From the NCBI GenBank assembly GCA_026989505.1, contig JALSJF010000254.1, positions 1-41,267 of the forward strand: a stretch of DNA of 41,267 nucleotides, read 5' to 3'. The position numbers were made by a program, and so were the translations under genes. Source of the DNA: Cyclobacteriaceae bacterium (lineage in GTDB: Bacteria > Bacteroidota > Bacteroidia > Cytophagales > Cyclobacteriaceae). Below, piece after piece: positions 31,622 to 40,788 of the stretch. Below the pieces are notes generated by a model. That model was given only the letters and a program-made list of their open reading frames with translations. It did no database searches and was not told where the DNA came from. The first letter of the stretch is position 1. Each line of letters opens with the position of its first letter.

Positions 31622-31981
31622 TTAAAAATCCTTGACGGCTTCAGCCAGCCGCGCTACATTCTTCTTGCTGCTGCCAACAAAAATCTGCTGGTCGATAATT
31701 ACTACCGGGCGCTTAAGAAAAGTATATTCCCGCAGGATATAATCACGAAAATCATCTTCGGTAAGTTTTTTATCTTTCAAACCAAGCGCTTTATACTTCC
31801 GGGCAATTTTAGAAAAAAGGGCCTCATAGCTGCCCGCCAGCGCATACATTGCGGCCAGTTGGGCAGCCGTTACAGGTGTGGTTTTTATATCCTGAAAAAC
31901 GAACCCCTTTTCCTTCAGCCCCAGGTCGGCAATAATACGTTTAGACGTACTGCAGGTAGTTAGAAAATATACCTTCCTCAT
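31622..31981 (-). CDS. ArsC/Spx-family thioredoxin-fold protein
   Basis: A 119-aa protein of the ArsC-like group. The N-terminal CSTSKRII has the single redox Cys10 with the Ser and Lys of the family. The late RPVVIIDQQIFVG block (after FLK) supplies the substrate loop and cis-Pro. It could be a glutaredoxin-dependent arsenate reductase or one of the many ArsC relatives of unknown function (YffB type). The arsS operon 23 kb away makes arsenic worth considering, but no ars genes are adjacent. The start overlaps the sppA stop (ATGA), so the two are translationally coupled. Confidence 0.8.
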   Translation of the reverse strand: MRKVYFLTTCSTSKRIIADLGLKEKGFVFQDIKTTPVTAAQLAAMYALAGSYEALFSKIARKYKALGLKDKKLTEDDFRDYILREYTFLKRPVVIIDQQIFVGSSKKNVARLAEAVKDF

Positions 31982-33723
31982 TTAATTTCAATCTCAAAAG
32001 GTAGCCGTGCCTGTACCCCACGCATATTTTCTACCTTCTCAAGCAAGTCAACATAAGGGTAGAGTTCCCCGAGTTTTGCTTTCATTATCCGGGCCTCGGT
32101 GGCCCCGGCCAACTCATCCAGCAACTCCTCAATAGCCGTTTTCTTTTGCGGATAATAACGTACCTTATACACCTCAAGGCCGGCCATTTGGGCGGCCAGG
32201 TCAATGGCGGTTTGCAATCCCCCGAGCACATCTACCAGGCCATTCTCTTTAGCCTGCACGCCCGTCCACACCCGGCCCGAAGCCACGGCCTTCAGCTCAT
32301 CGATATCCATACCCCTGCCGGCTGCCGCTTTGGTGGTAAAGGTTTCATAGCCATTGTTAACACTATTCTGGATAATGGTTTTTTCGGCATCGGTCAGGGC
32401 CCGGGAAGAGGTGTATAAATTGGAAAAAGTGCCGGTGCTCTCGCTATCGATAGTGATGCCCAGTTTGTTGGCCATAAAATCGCCTAAGTTGAAGATCATG
32501 CCAAAAATACCGATGGAGCCGGTTAAGGTGGTGGGTTCGGCCACAATGGTATCGGCCGCCATAGCTATGTAGTAGCCTCCCGAGGCAGCGTAATTTGACA
32601 TTGATGCCACTACAGGTTTAACCTCAGCGGTTTTTACCACCTCCCGCCAGATCAGGTCGGAAGCCAGGGCATCACCACCGGGGGAATTGATGCGGAAAAC
32701 CACGGCCTTTACCCGCTCATCTTCCCGGGCTTTGCGCAAGGCTTTGGTAAACTGCCCCGGGGTAATAATACCTTTTTCCTTTTTCCCCATCATAATGGCG
32801 CCTTCGGCTATAATCACCGCTACCTTATCCTTCGCCTTCACATAATTGCTGAATGACTTGTTATACTGCCGGTAAGAAACATAACGGATGTCCTTGGCGT
32901 GCTCAACCTCCAGCTTATCCGCCAGCATTTCCTCAAATTCATCCTTATACAGAAGCCCGGTGATCAACCCCTGCTCAACCGCATCCCGGGCCGATTGTAC
33001 CGTCATGTTTTGGGATAATTCCAGCAATTGCTCTTTGGTCAGGTCCACATCTGCAGCTATTTCCTCCACAATGCTGGTGTAAATAGAATTTATCATCGAC
33101 TTTACCTGCTCACGGTTTGCTGCACTCATTTTCTCGAGCATAAACGGCTCAACGGCACTTTTATAATCCCCCACCCGGAATATCTGCGGTTCAATATCCA
33201 GTTTTTCAAAAGCCCTTTTATAAAAAGTGATTACCATGGCCAGGCCATTCCATTCTACCATACCCTCCGGGCTGATGTACACCTTGTCGGCCACCGAGGA
33301 AAGATAGTAGCCGCCTTCCGTCATTAATTCGGCATAAGACCAGATAAACTTGCCCGATTGCTTGAAATCGGCCAGTATTTGCCGGGCTTCCTGCCCCAGC
33401 GCGTAACCGCCATTCAACGAAGGGGCGTATAACACCACCCCTTTGATGTTCTCGTCACCGGCTGCATGCTCCAGGGCTTGGCGTAACTCGATGATACCTA
33501 TCCGGTTAATATCACTGGCCCAGGGCATTGCCCCAAAAGGGTCATTATGGTCCCGGTCGGCCAACTGTTGGGTAAAATTTATTTTCAGCACCGAGTTTTC
33601 TTTTACCGAAAAAGTTTCTTTGTCCTCCATAGCCATCATCAGAATGAAGAAAAGGAAAAAGCCCAAGGACATAAATACCACCAGGGCCAGGAACGAAGCC
33701 AAAAAATTGCGTAAGAATTTCAT
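31978..33723 (-). CDS. sppA: signal peptide peptidase SppA (67-kDa type)
   Basis: A 581-aa membrane serine protease of the long SppA type. The N-terminal helix (MKFLRNFLASFLALVVF on) anchors it. The N-terminal half carries the catalytic Lys in QSGKFIWSYAE, and the C-terminal half carries the Ser in MSNYAASGGYYIAMAAD, with ITLTGSIGIFG-like strand TTLTGSIGIFG. It degrades cleaved signal peptides. The ATG at 33723 is used; 56 codons upstream run through promoter sequence. The stop overlaps the ArsC-like start. Confidence 0.93.
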   Translation of the reverse strand: MKFLRNFLASFLALVVFMSLGFFLFFILMMAMEDKETFSVKENSVLKINFTQQLADRDHNDPFGAMPWASDINRIGIIELRQALEHAAGDENIKGVVLYAPSLNGGYALGQEARQILADFKQSGKFIWSYAELMTEGGYYLSSVADKVYISPEGMVEWNGLAMVITFYKRAFEKLDIEPQIFRVGDYKSAVEPFMLEKMSAANREQVKSMINSIYTSIVEEIAADVDLTKEQLLELSQNMTVQSARDAVEQGLITGLLYKDEFEEMLADKLEVEHAKDIRYVSYRQYNKSFSNYVKAKDKVAVIIAEGAIMMGKKEKGIITPGQFTKALRKAREDERVKAVVFRINSPGGDALASDLIWREVVKTAEVKPVVASMSNYAASGGYYIAMAADTIVAEPTTLTGSIGIFGMIFNLGDFMANKLGITIDSESTGTFSNLYTSSRALTDAEKTIIQNSVNNGYETFTTKAAAGRGMDIDELKAVASGRVWTGVQAKENGLVDVLGGLQTAIDLAAQMAGLEVYKVRYYPQKKTAIEELLDELAGATEARIMKAKLGELYPYVDLLEKVENMRGVQARLPFEIEIK

Positions 33724-33745
33724 ATTGTTAAAGTTTACACCATGC

Positions 33746-33772
33746 CAAAAATAAAATAATTTGTCAAGCAAA
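33746..33772 (-). promoter_or_regulatory. sppA promoter
   Basis: On the reverse strand TTTG (33769-33772) and TATTTTTG (33746-33753) are 15 nt apart, a slightly short spacing. The -7 box lies 22 nt before the sppA ATG and excludes the longer open frame. Confidence 0.5.
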
Positions 33773-33834
33773 CTTAATTTTATCAACTTATTGCATGAAA
33801 CAGGTAGGGAAACAGCTATAAGAAGATAAGTTTC

Positions 33835-33842
33835 TATCTTTG
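33835..33842 (+). promoter_or_regulatory. -7 element of folK
   Basis: TATCTTTG, exact to TAnnTTTG, ends 3 nt before the ATG at 33846, predicting a leaderless transcript. No convincing -33 box is seen. Confidence 0.6.
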
Positions 33843-33845
33843 CAT

Positions 33846-34352
33846 ATGAGTAATGCCATATTTTTATTACTTGGGGCAAACCTGGGGGCAAGGCAACAAA
33901 ACCTGCAAGCCGCCCAACAGCTTATCAGCGAAGATATTGGCCGTATCCAACGTTGTTCGGCAATTTATGAAACAGCCGCCTGGGGCATTGAAGAGCAGCC
34001 GGCATTTTTTAACCAGGTTGTTGAGGTGGAAAGTAACAAACCACCACTCGACTTGCTAAACAGGTTGCTGGCTATAGAAGAGCGAATTGGCCGTGTACGC
34101 CATAAAAAATGGGGTGAAAGGATAATCGATATTGATATCCTTTACTATGGCCAGCAGGTTTTTCGCCATCAGGATTTAATGATCCCACACCCCGAAATAG
34201 CCAACAGACGTTTTACCCTGGCACCTTTGGCCGAACTGGCGCCTGATTTTGTGCATCCGGCCCTTGGGTTAACCAATCTGCAACTACTCGGGCAATGCCC
34301 TGACCCATTAACCGTTAAATTGATTAAACCGGCACCGGTCAATATCAAATAA
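33846..34352 (+). CDS. folK: 6-hydroxymethyl-7,8-dihydropterin pyrophosphokinase
   Basis: A 168-aa protein. FolK transfers pyrophosphate from ATP to hydroxymethyl-dihydropterin in folate synthesis. Family blocks: FLLLGANLGARQQNL at the start, SAIYETAAWGIEEQPAFFNQVV, LLAIEERIGRVRHKKWGERIIDIDILYYG with the two metal-binding Asp residues, and IPHPEIANRRFTLAPLAEL. The ATG at 33846 matches family starts; a TTG two codons earlier lies inside the -7 box. It is divergent from sppA, with both promoters in 122 bp. Its link with queD is that both use pterin chemistry, but they are far apart. Confidence 0.95.
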   Translation: MSNAIFLLLGANLGARQQNLQAAQQLISEDIGRIQRCSAIYETAAWGIEEQPAFFNQVVEVESNKPPLDLLNRLLAIEERIGRVRHKKWGERIIDIDILYYGQQVFRHQDLMIPHPEIANRRFTLAPLAELAPDFVHPALGLTNLQLLGQCPDPLTVKLIKPAPVNIK

Positions 34353-34390
34353 TTGTTCTATATTGTGCTTTTGAAACCCTAAATTTTTAG

Positions 34391-35728
34391 ATGTTAAATT
34401 TTTTGCAAATCAGAAATTGGTCAAAGCTGATAAGCCCCGGCAGTGATTACAGTAACTACCTGAAACACAAGAGGAATGTCCTGTTTTCGCAGTTCTGTAT
34501 TATTGGCAGCGGAGCGGCCGTAATCCAGGCTATTTATGATTTACTTGACGGCTACCCCCTGGTAATGACCTTCGACCTGGTTTTTGTTGTGGTGCTGATG
34601 AGTGGCTATTTCCTTAATGAAAAAGAGCAACATAACCTGGCGAAAACTATTGTACTGCTAAGTGCTAACTTTATGCTCTTCTCCTTTTCGGCTGTGGTAC
34701 CTAAAGGGGTTGGTATATTTTTGTTATTTTTTCCTTTGGTTGCCTTTTCATTTATTGCTTTTGAGTACAAATACCGTAAGTATTCATATAGCCTGGCCTT
34801 GCTTGCTATCCTACTTAATGCGGTTTTGGTTATTAGTGATTATCAGCCCTATGGCAGCATCAACCTGCAACCTACAGACCCAACCATTTCCTTCGCCCTG
34901 AACCTGATTATTTCCATCGTTCTGTTAAGCCTGGGGATAGATTTTCTGCTGACCATCACCCACAAAGCCGAAGAGAAACTGGTAGAAAGCCAGCAGCATA
35001 CGGAAAAACTGGCCCACGAAATTAACGAGAAAAACCTCACCTTAGAGAAAACCAATCAGGAACTTGACCGTTTTGTTTACAGTACCTCCCACGATTTGCG
35101 GGCGCCATTGGCCTCTATTATGGGCTTGATTAACCTGGCCGAACTGGAAAAAGAAAGCGTTCCCGAAGAAATAACCAAATACCTCGAGATGATGAAAGAG
35201 CGGGTGAACAGCCTTGATGATTTTATCCAGGATATTATTGATTATTCACGCAATGCCCGCACGGAATTAATATTTACCGAGGTAAACATACACGAGTTGA
35301 TCAAGGAAGTTATCAAAAATAACCGCTTTCTGGAAAACACCGGCAAAGTTGCTATACGCACCCATATTGAGGTTGACAAGAAAATCAAGCTGGACAAAAC
35401 CCGGGTATCGAGAATTTTAAACAACCTGGTTTCCAACGCCATAAAATACAACGACCTGCGCAAAAAAGAACCCTTTGTGGATATCTCAGCCAAAATAAAG
35501 GATAACAAGCTGGTTATCCAGGTAGCCGATAGCGGCCTGGGCATGCGCGATGAAGTAAAAGATAAGGTATTTACGATGTTCTACCGGGGCACGGAAGCAG
35601 CTACCGGCTCCGGGCTTGGGCTTTACATTGCCCGCGAAATGACCGAGAAAATTAATGGCGACCTCACCTTTGTCAGCGAAAAAGATGTAGGCAGTACGTT
35701 TACCTTAACCATTCCCCTAACCGGTTAA
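34391..35728 (+). CDS. membrane sensor histidine kinase
   Basis: A 445-aa protein. The N-terminal half has about six membrane helices between residues 31 and 190 and no extracytoplasmic domain. A short coiled coil follows (about 192-226; EKLAHEINEKNLTLEKTNQELD), then HisKA with phospho-acceptor His234 (STSHDLRAPLASIMG), the N box near 345-354, G1 DSGLG (380-384) and G2 GSGLGLYIARE (406-). The kinase core is close in sequence to that of the NMT1-type kinase at 1396-3168 (ELDRFVYS against EMDRFVYS). No response regulator is adjacent. It ends in a 4-bp stop overlap with the convergent hydrolase gene. Confidence 0.9.
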   Translation: MLNFLQIRNWSKLISPGSDYSNYLKHKRNVLFSQFCIIGSGAAVIQAIYDLLDGYPLVMTFDLVFVVVLMSGYFLNEKEQHNLAKTIVLLSANFMLFSFSAVVPKGVGIFLLFFPLVAFSFIAFEYKYRKYSYSLALLAILLNAVLVISDYQPYGSINLQPTDPTISFALNLIISIVLLSLGIDFLLTITHKAEEKLVESQQHTEKLAHEINEKNLTLEKTNQELDRFVYSTSHDLRAPLASIMGLINLAELEKESVPEEITKYLEMMKERVNSLDDFIQDIIDYSRNARTELIFTEVNIHELIKEVIKNNRFLENTGKVAIRTHIEVDKKIKLDKTRVSRILNNLVSNAIKYNDLRKKEPFVDISAKIKDNKLVIQVADSGLGMRDEVKDKVFTMFYRGTEAATGSGLGLYIAREMTEKINGDLTFVSEKDVGSTFTLTIPLTG

Positions 35729-36507
35729 CCGATAACTGTTTCCTCTCCGGAAGTTAACCAAATGGTTTTTCCGCCTACGGCAGAACTGGCAAACAGGGCT
35801 TTAGCCTGCCCCTGGTCTTCCTTAAAGTGCGACCAGCCACTGGTATGTACAGGAATGACTTTATTGGCCCGTAGGTCTGTGGCCAGTTTTATACCATCCC
35901 TGGCCTCCATGGTGTATTTTGAAAAACCGGTAAGGTAAGGAAAACGTACAGCCCCAAGATGGAGAATGGCAATATCCACCCGATAATTTTGCCCGATCCG
36001 GTGCAATTTTTTGTCCAGTACCGTATCGCCCGATATATAGATTACGCCCTCCTGTTGCCCCGCATAGGCAATGATAAAACCGGTTACTTTACCGGTAAAA
36101 AATTCCGGCAGCCAGGCCGGATGATGGCGGCCCGGGGTGGCGGTAACACACAAACCGGGCACTTTGGCGGTGGCTATTGCAACTACCTCCCAGGGGGCCA
36201 GCCCGATAGCATTGGGTAACTTACGGGCTGCCTGTTGGGTGGAAATAACCAAGGGCACCTGCCGGGTAAACGCCTGTCCGGCCCGGTCAAAATTATCCTG
36301 ATGCTGGTGGTGGCTCAGCAATACCAGGTCTATCGAACCAATTTCATCGGCCGTCAAAGCCGGGTTACTGCTTTTCCTGGAGATAGAACCATAACCAAAA
36401 TGATACCGGCCACCGGCCTTATCCAACACCGGGTCGGTCATGATACGGAAACCATTGATATCCAGAATAATACAGGCGGTATCGATATGGGTGATGGTTA
36501 CCGGCAA
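35725..36507 (-). CDS. metallo-beta-lactamase-fold hydrolase (UlaG-like)
   Basis: A 260-aa MBL-fold protein. The metal-binding motif is LLSHHQHQDNFDRAG (HxHxDN), with a further ligand Asp in ISGDTVLD, His in TPGRHHPAW, and the last His in VIPVHTSGWSHFKE. The order fits the L-ascorbate-6-phosphate lactonase / UlaG-like group. The substrate is unknown. It is co-directional with fabD and starts 24 bp after the fabD stop. Confidence 0.85.
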   Translation of the reverse strand: MPVTITHIDTACIILDINGFRIMTDPVLDKAGGRYHFGYGSISRKSSNPALTADEIGSIDLVLLSHHQHQDNFDRAGQAFTRQVPLVISTQQAARKLPNAIGLAPWEVVAIATAKVPGLCVTATPGRHHPAWLPEFFTGKVTGFIIAYAGQQEGVIYISGDTVLDKKLHRIGQNYRVDIAILHLGAVRFPYLTGFSKYTMEARDGIKLATDLRANKVIPVHTSGWSHFKEDQGQAKALFASSAVGGKTIWLTSGEETVIG

Positions 36508-36531
36508 AATAGTTGGGCTAACCAGGGCAGC

Positions 36532-37404
36532 TTACAAGCCACTCACTTCGGCCTGGCGGTGAATCTTTTTTACCAACCCTTGCAGCACCTTGCCCGGGCC
36601 ACTTTCAATAAAGTGGGTAGCCCCATCGGCCACCATATGTTGTACCGATTGGGTCCAGCGCACAGGAGAAGTGAGCTGCTTAATCAGGTTTTCTTTAATC
36701 ACAGCGGTATCGGTAGCGGGTTTGGCCGTAGCATTCTGGTACACCGGGCATACCGGGGTTTCAAAATGGGTGGCTTCAATGGCGGCTTGCAACTCAACCC
36801 GGGCGGGCTCCATCAACGGGGAGTGGAAAGCCCCGCCTACGGTAAGGGGCAAAGCCCTTCTGGCCCCGGCTGCCAGCATCTTGTCGCAAGCTGTTTCTAT
36901 GCCTTTAACCGACCCGGAAATAACCAGTTGCCCGGGGCAGTTGTAATTGGCCGCCACCACTACTTCATCTGTTTCCGCACAAATTTGTTCTACCACCTCG
37001 TCATCAAGGCCCAGGATGGCCGCCATGGTAGAGGGCGTAAGCTCACAGGCTTTTTGCATGGCCAGCGCCCGTTGATATACTAATTTTAAACCGTCTTCGA
37101 AAGACAGGGCCTTATTGGCTACCAGGGCGGAAAATTCGCCCAATGAGTGCCCGGCTACCATCTCCGGTTTAAAATCATTATGGGTTAACGACAAGATAAC
37201 CGAATGCAGGAAAACAGCTGGCTGGGTAACTTTGGTTTGCCGCAATTCATCTTCAGTGCCAGCAAACATGATGTCGGTTATGCGAAAGCCCAAAATCTCA
37301 TTGGCCTGCTCAAATAAGGCGTTGGCCTCACGGTTGCTTTCGTACAGTTCTTTGCCCATGCCCGGAAACTGGGCACCTTGACCGGGATAAATATATGCTC
37401 TCAT
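36532..37404 (-). CDS. fabD: malonyl-CoA:ACP transacylase
   Basis: A 290-aa protein of full length. It loads malonate onto acyl carrier protein for fatty acid synthesis. It shows the GQGAQFPGMGK start (9-19), the nucleophile Ser87 in VAGHSLGEFSALV, Arg in QRALAMQKACE, and the catalytic His in VGGAFHSPLMEPA. The -7 box at 37424-37431 supplies its own promoter. Other fab genes are not seen in the window. Confidence 0.95.
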   Translation of the reverse strand: MRAYIYPGQGAQFPGMGKELYESNREANALFEQANEILGFRITDIMFAGTEDELRQTKVTQPAVFLHSVILSLTHNDFKPEMVAGHSLGEFSALVANKALSFEDGLKLVYQRALAMQKACELTPSTMAAILGLDDEVVEQICAETDEVVVAANYNCPGQLVISGSVKGIETACDKMLAAGARRALPLTVGGAFHSPLMEPARVELQAAIEATHFETPVCPVYQNATAKPATDTAVIKENLIKQLTSPVRWTQSVQHMVADGATHFIESGPGKVLQGLVKKIHRQAEVSGL

Positions 37405-37423
37405 AGGTGTAGTTTATTTGTTG

Positions 37424-37431
37424 CAAAAATA
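37424..37431 (-). promoter_or_regulatory. -7 element of fabD
   Basis: TATTTTTG on the reverse strand, exact to consensus, 19 nt before the fabD ATG. Confidence 0.55.
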
Positions 37432-37461
37432 AATGAATAACCCGCATGCACAAGCAAGTGG

Positions 37462-37872
37462 TCAGGCAAAAAACCGGCTTTGTTGTTCGGCTGTCGGTAC
37501 CAGACAGGCTTTGGCCCGGCCAAACCAGGCAAAGCGGTTGCGGGCCACCCGGTCGTACACATAATCGGTAACCCTTACCGGTAAAATGGCGAATATTCTT
37601 AGCAAAGGCCAGGGAAAACGCAGGTAGTTAAGAATGTTAAAGGCAGCCCTGCTCCTTAAATAAATTTTCCCCTGCCCGTAAAAAACCAATGTGGCCGGTT
37701 GCTGCCGTAAATCTTCCGGCAGAAGGCGGGCGGCCAGCGTACTATTGAGGCCGGCATAACCCAATTGCTGCCGGTCATATTTCAAGAGGATATGTACGGT
37801 ACGGTTGCACAGTAAACATTCCGTATCGAAAAAAACTACAGGCCGGCTACTTAGTAAAGGATTTGTACCCAC
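37462..37872 (-). CDS. DCC-family thiol-disulfide oxidoreductase-like protein (DUF393)
   Basis: A 136-aa protein. The N-terminal VVFFDTECLLCNRTVHILLKYD is the DCC motif (Asp-x-x-Cys-x-x-Cys) that names the family, with thioredoxin-like order behind it and the RSRAAFNILNYLRFPWPLL block. The C-terminus ends with DYVYDRVARNRFAWFG. Its role is probably thiol redox; no partner is known. Its 5' end overlaps the 3' end of the T9SS-type gene by 22 bp. Confidence 0.86.
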   Translation of the reverse strand: MGTNPLLSSRPVVFFDTECLLCNRTVHILLKYDRQQLGYAGLNSTLAARLLPEDLRQQPATLVFYGQGKIYLRSRAAFNILNYLRFPWPLLRIFAILPVRVTDYVYDRVARNRFAWFGRAKACLVPTAEQQSRFFA

Positions 37873-40670
37873 CCTGTCAGTGTTTGTTCCCTGTCTTCTT
37901 TCCTGCGGACATCAAATACCACATCAACCGAAAAATAGTAATTACCACTCGGCAGCCGCTGCCCTTGGGCATCACGGCCATCCCAGTTAATGTATATGCT
38001 GTTCTCCCCCCCGGATTTATAGGTGTACAAAAGTTCGCCCCAACGATTGAATACCCGGAAGAATACCGATTGCACAAAGCGGGGGCACCGGGCCCCGGTC
38101 ACCCCGGAATTTTCATCTAACGGCCGAAAGGTATCGTTTATACCATCGCCATTGGGCGTGATAACATTAGGCAGTTCATAGTACGGGCAATTATCATTAC
38201 ATACTATTTCACTGGGTTCGCTCTCATTGTTTGACCGGTCAACGGCAGTAACGTAATAGCACCCTTTAAATGAATTAAGCCCGGTATGCAGGAATACGGT
38301 ATCGTTCTGTACAGACTCTACTAATTCAAATGTTCCTTCATCACCGGACGCAGAGAAATAAATATTGTAACCTCGCAAGTCATCTTTGCATGCCGCTGAC
38401 GTATCATCATACCGCCAATACAGCACATTAAAGAAAGTAGCATAGTCGCAATCTTTGTCCGCCAAAAATGTCTCGCAATCAAGAAGTTCAATACTTAGCT
38501 GAGGGGCGCAAGGCGGAATTGTGTCATTGGGTTGGGCGGCAATGATTTGTGAGAAATTAATTTGCGGGGCCAGGATATTAGGGTTACCATAAGTGCCCAT
38601 AGTCTGTACATAATACCGGTATACCGTTTGGTCACTCAGCTCCACCCCATTAAAGCTACCATCATCAACATAAAAAAACCCTTCGTTATTCACATTAACA
38701 CTATCTATCAGCACCAATTGATTTAAGTTATTATTATTAACCTGATCACGGTAAATATAATGCATCGGATAGGTTTGCGCGTTATTGGTCCACGGCACAT
38801 CGGCCTGCCAGTAAAGTTCTATCTTTTGCAGTAAAGGGGTTGGTTCAAGCCGTACCTGTGAAGCGCTTACCGATTGCCTTACTTCGTCCCCCGAAGAATC
38901 AAAAAGCTTAACCACATAATGATAGATAGTTCTCTCGGTGTCCAAACCGGTATCCTGAAAGGTGGTATCGGCCGAGAGGGGCATTACCTGCGTATCGGCA
39001 GTACCCGTATAACCGGTTCCGCGCCATAGCTCGTATTGGTAGGGTGGCGGGAACAAAGCCTGGTCTATTTCAAACGGCCCGCGCCAGCTCACCGTTATCT
39101 TGCCATCGGTGGTGGAGGTTGCATCAACGGTAACATGGGTAATGGCCGGCCCGTCAGCCCTGATAATGCCACAGGTTTCAGCCGACACGTAACTCTCCCC
39201 TCCCTGCGGGGGGGCAAACTCGGCCACCAGCCGGTAACAATATTTGGCATCAAAGGCCAGCTTACCGCCATTATTATCATCCTTATAAGAGGTAGCCTGG
39301 GCGCTTACCTTGTCTATCATTACATAACCGGTATTGTCGGGCATGCCTAGCTGGCAGAGGTCAGGGAGGATACTAAAACTATCCACCCTGCGCCATATCT
39401 GAATACTATCGGCATTGGCACAAAGGTACGGGTCCCAGGTAAGGTCAATGGTGCGGTCGGAGTTAACCTGGCTGGTAAGCCCCTTTGGCGAAGGGGCCAC
39501 CACCGTAATGTTCAGGGTTCTGAACTCAACCAGGGCTACCCCCTGCGGAGGTTTATCGGTTACCTTAAAATGCACCAGGTACGGTTGCTCCCGGATATGC
39601 TCGCAGTCGGTTTGCCATTCAAACAACAAATTGGCCGGCACCGGTTGGTACTCAGGAGGGTTGGGGCTGAACGTTGCCGGGGATACCGGAAAGTGTAAAA
39701 TGGCCGAAAATACTTCAATTTTAACATCATCACCATCCACATCAAAAGCCCTGATTACCTCCTGCACATTGGTGCCGGCCTCCACACAAATATCATCGGG
39801 GATTTCCAATTCCGGGCGGTTATTATCGCAGGATTTTATAATAATTTGCATATCGCGCACCACCGAGCCAATCAAAAACCATTGCCCCTCAACCTTGCGG
39901 TATTCCCGGACCACAAAGGCTATATTGTATTCACCTGCCCTGCCCGGGGAATCCCAGACAATATCCCCGGTTATTGGATCTATACTGAACGTGGCCGGCC
40001 CACTGCCATTCTCGGGGCTGCCCCCAAAACTGGGGTCGGTGATAGTACGGTAATTGTCAACCGGGGTGCCTTTTGCCTTCCGCGGGACAACAAACTCAAA
40101 AGCCAGGCTATCGCCATCCTGGTCAAAAGCCCCGGGGTTATGGTAAAAAGCCACCCCTACACAGCCGAAATCAATAGGCGGGATGAGCATTACCGGAGAG
40201 TTGTTACACCCTAAAAACGGGTCGATCCGCAGAATGGATTCAACATAAAACGGGGTATTTATCGAATTATCCATATTCAGGATTCCCCCATTGCGGTTTG
40301 GTTCCTGATAGGTAACAATATACGTACCACTGGAACTATAGGTATGCTCTACCTTAAACCGGGTAAGGCCTACCCCATTGCCACCACCCAGGTCCACTTC
40401 ATCCTCAAGGATTACCACCCTGGGGTCATCACGAATGATCTCAATGGGCGGTGTGCCATCGCCAAAATCAAGCACTCCGCCACCAAAAGGCACCACGCCG
40501 CCAACCAGATCAACATACCCCGTAATGTAGAAAATAAAAGTCAGGCTCTGGCAATTCTTTCGTTCAATGGTGATTTCACCGGCCCGGATATGGGTAGCAA
40601 GGGCCTTTTGTCCCATAAAAAATATTGCCAACAGTAAGATAACAATAAAGGATACACCGCTTTTCCTCAT
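37851..40670 (-). CDS. large secreted protein with FN3-like repeats and T9SS type B (CHU_C) C-terminal domain
   Basis: A 939-aa protein. A signal peptide (SGVSFIVILLLAIFFMGQKALA) leads into a first part with Ig/PKD-like blocks (FGDGTPPIEI; YSSSGTYIVTYQEP; PLDVDG-like FDVDGDDVKIEVFSA), and then several fibronectin-III-like domains from about 410 (WDPYLCANADSIQIWRR, VSWRGPF, YYVQTMGTYG). The last 85 residues are the gliding-motility-associated C-terminal domain: ELPNVITPNGDGINDTFRP, FRVFNRWGELLYTY, INWDGRDAQGQRLPSGNYYF. It is exported by the type IX system and attached to or released from the surface. The ATG at 40670 is chosen because the signal peptide begins there. Confidence 0.88.
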   Translation of the reverse strand: MRKSGVSFIVILLLAIFFMGQKALATHIRAGEITIERKNCQSLTFIFYITGYVDLVGGVVPFGGGVLDFGDGTPPIEIIRDDPRVVILEDEVDLGGGNGVGLTRFKVEHTYSSSGTYIVTYQEPNRNGGILNMDNSINTPFYVESILRIDPFLGCNNSPVMLIPPIDFGCVGVAFYHNPGAFDQDGDSLAFEFVVPRKAKGTPVDNYRTITDPSFGGSPENGSGPATFSIDPITGDIVWDSPGRAGEYNIAFVVREYRKVEGQWFLIGSVVRDMQIIIKSCDNNRPELEIPDDICVEAGTNVQEVIRAFDVDGDDVKIEVFSAILHFPVSPATFSPNPPEYQPVPANLLFEWQTDCEHIREQPYLVHFKVTDKPPQGVALVEFRTLNITVVAPSPKGLTSQVNSDRTIDLTWDPYLCANADSIQIWRRVDSFSILPDLCQLGMPDNTGYVMIDKVSAQATSYKDDNNGGKLAFDAKYCYRLVAEFAPPQGGESYVSAETCGIIRADGPAITHVTVDATSTTDGKITVSWRGPFEIDQALFPPPYQYELWRGTGYTGTADTQVMPLSADTTFQDTGLDTERTIYHYVVKLFDSSGDEVRQSVSASQVRLEPTPLLQKIELYWQADVPWTNNAQTYPMHYIYRDQVNNNNLNQLVLIDSVNVNNEGFFYVDDGSFNGVELSDQTVYRYYVQTMGTYGNPNILAPQINFSQIIAAQPNDTIPPCAPQLSIELLDCETFLADKDCDYATFFNVLYWRYDDTSAACKDDLRGYNIYFSASGDEGTFELVESVQNDTVFLHTGLNSFKGCYYVTAVDRSNNESEPSEIVCNDNCPYYELPNVITPNGDGINDTFRPLDENSGVTGARCPRFVQSVFFRVFNRWGELLYTYKSGGENSIYINWDGRDAQGQRLPSGNYYFSVDVVFDVRRKEDREQTLTGWVQILY

Positions 40671-40774
40671 TAATTCCTTTTTGATAATGGACAACGCTTA
40701 GTTATAAACACAAATTTAAGACTTTTTGTTACACTATTCGGCTAAAACCTGACCGGGGTACTGTACTTTACCGC

Positions 40775-40782
40775 TATTTTTG
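40775..40782 (+). promoter_or_regulatory. -7 element of the last gene
   Basis: TATTTTTG, exact to TAnnTTTG, 6 nt before the GTG at 40789. Confidence 0.5.
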
Positions 40783-40788
40783 CACCCT

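Noticed and set aside
36235-37083. 282-aa plus-strand frame opposite fabD and the MBL hydrolase gene
   Set aside because: It is a shadow of two well-supported genes and has no recognisable domain.
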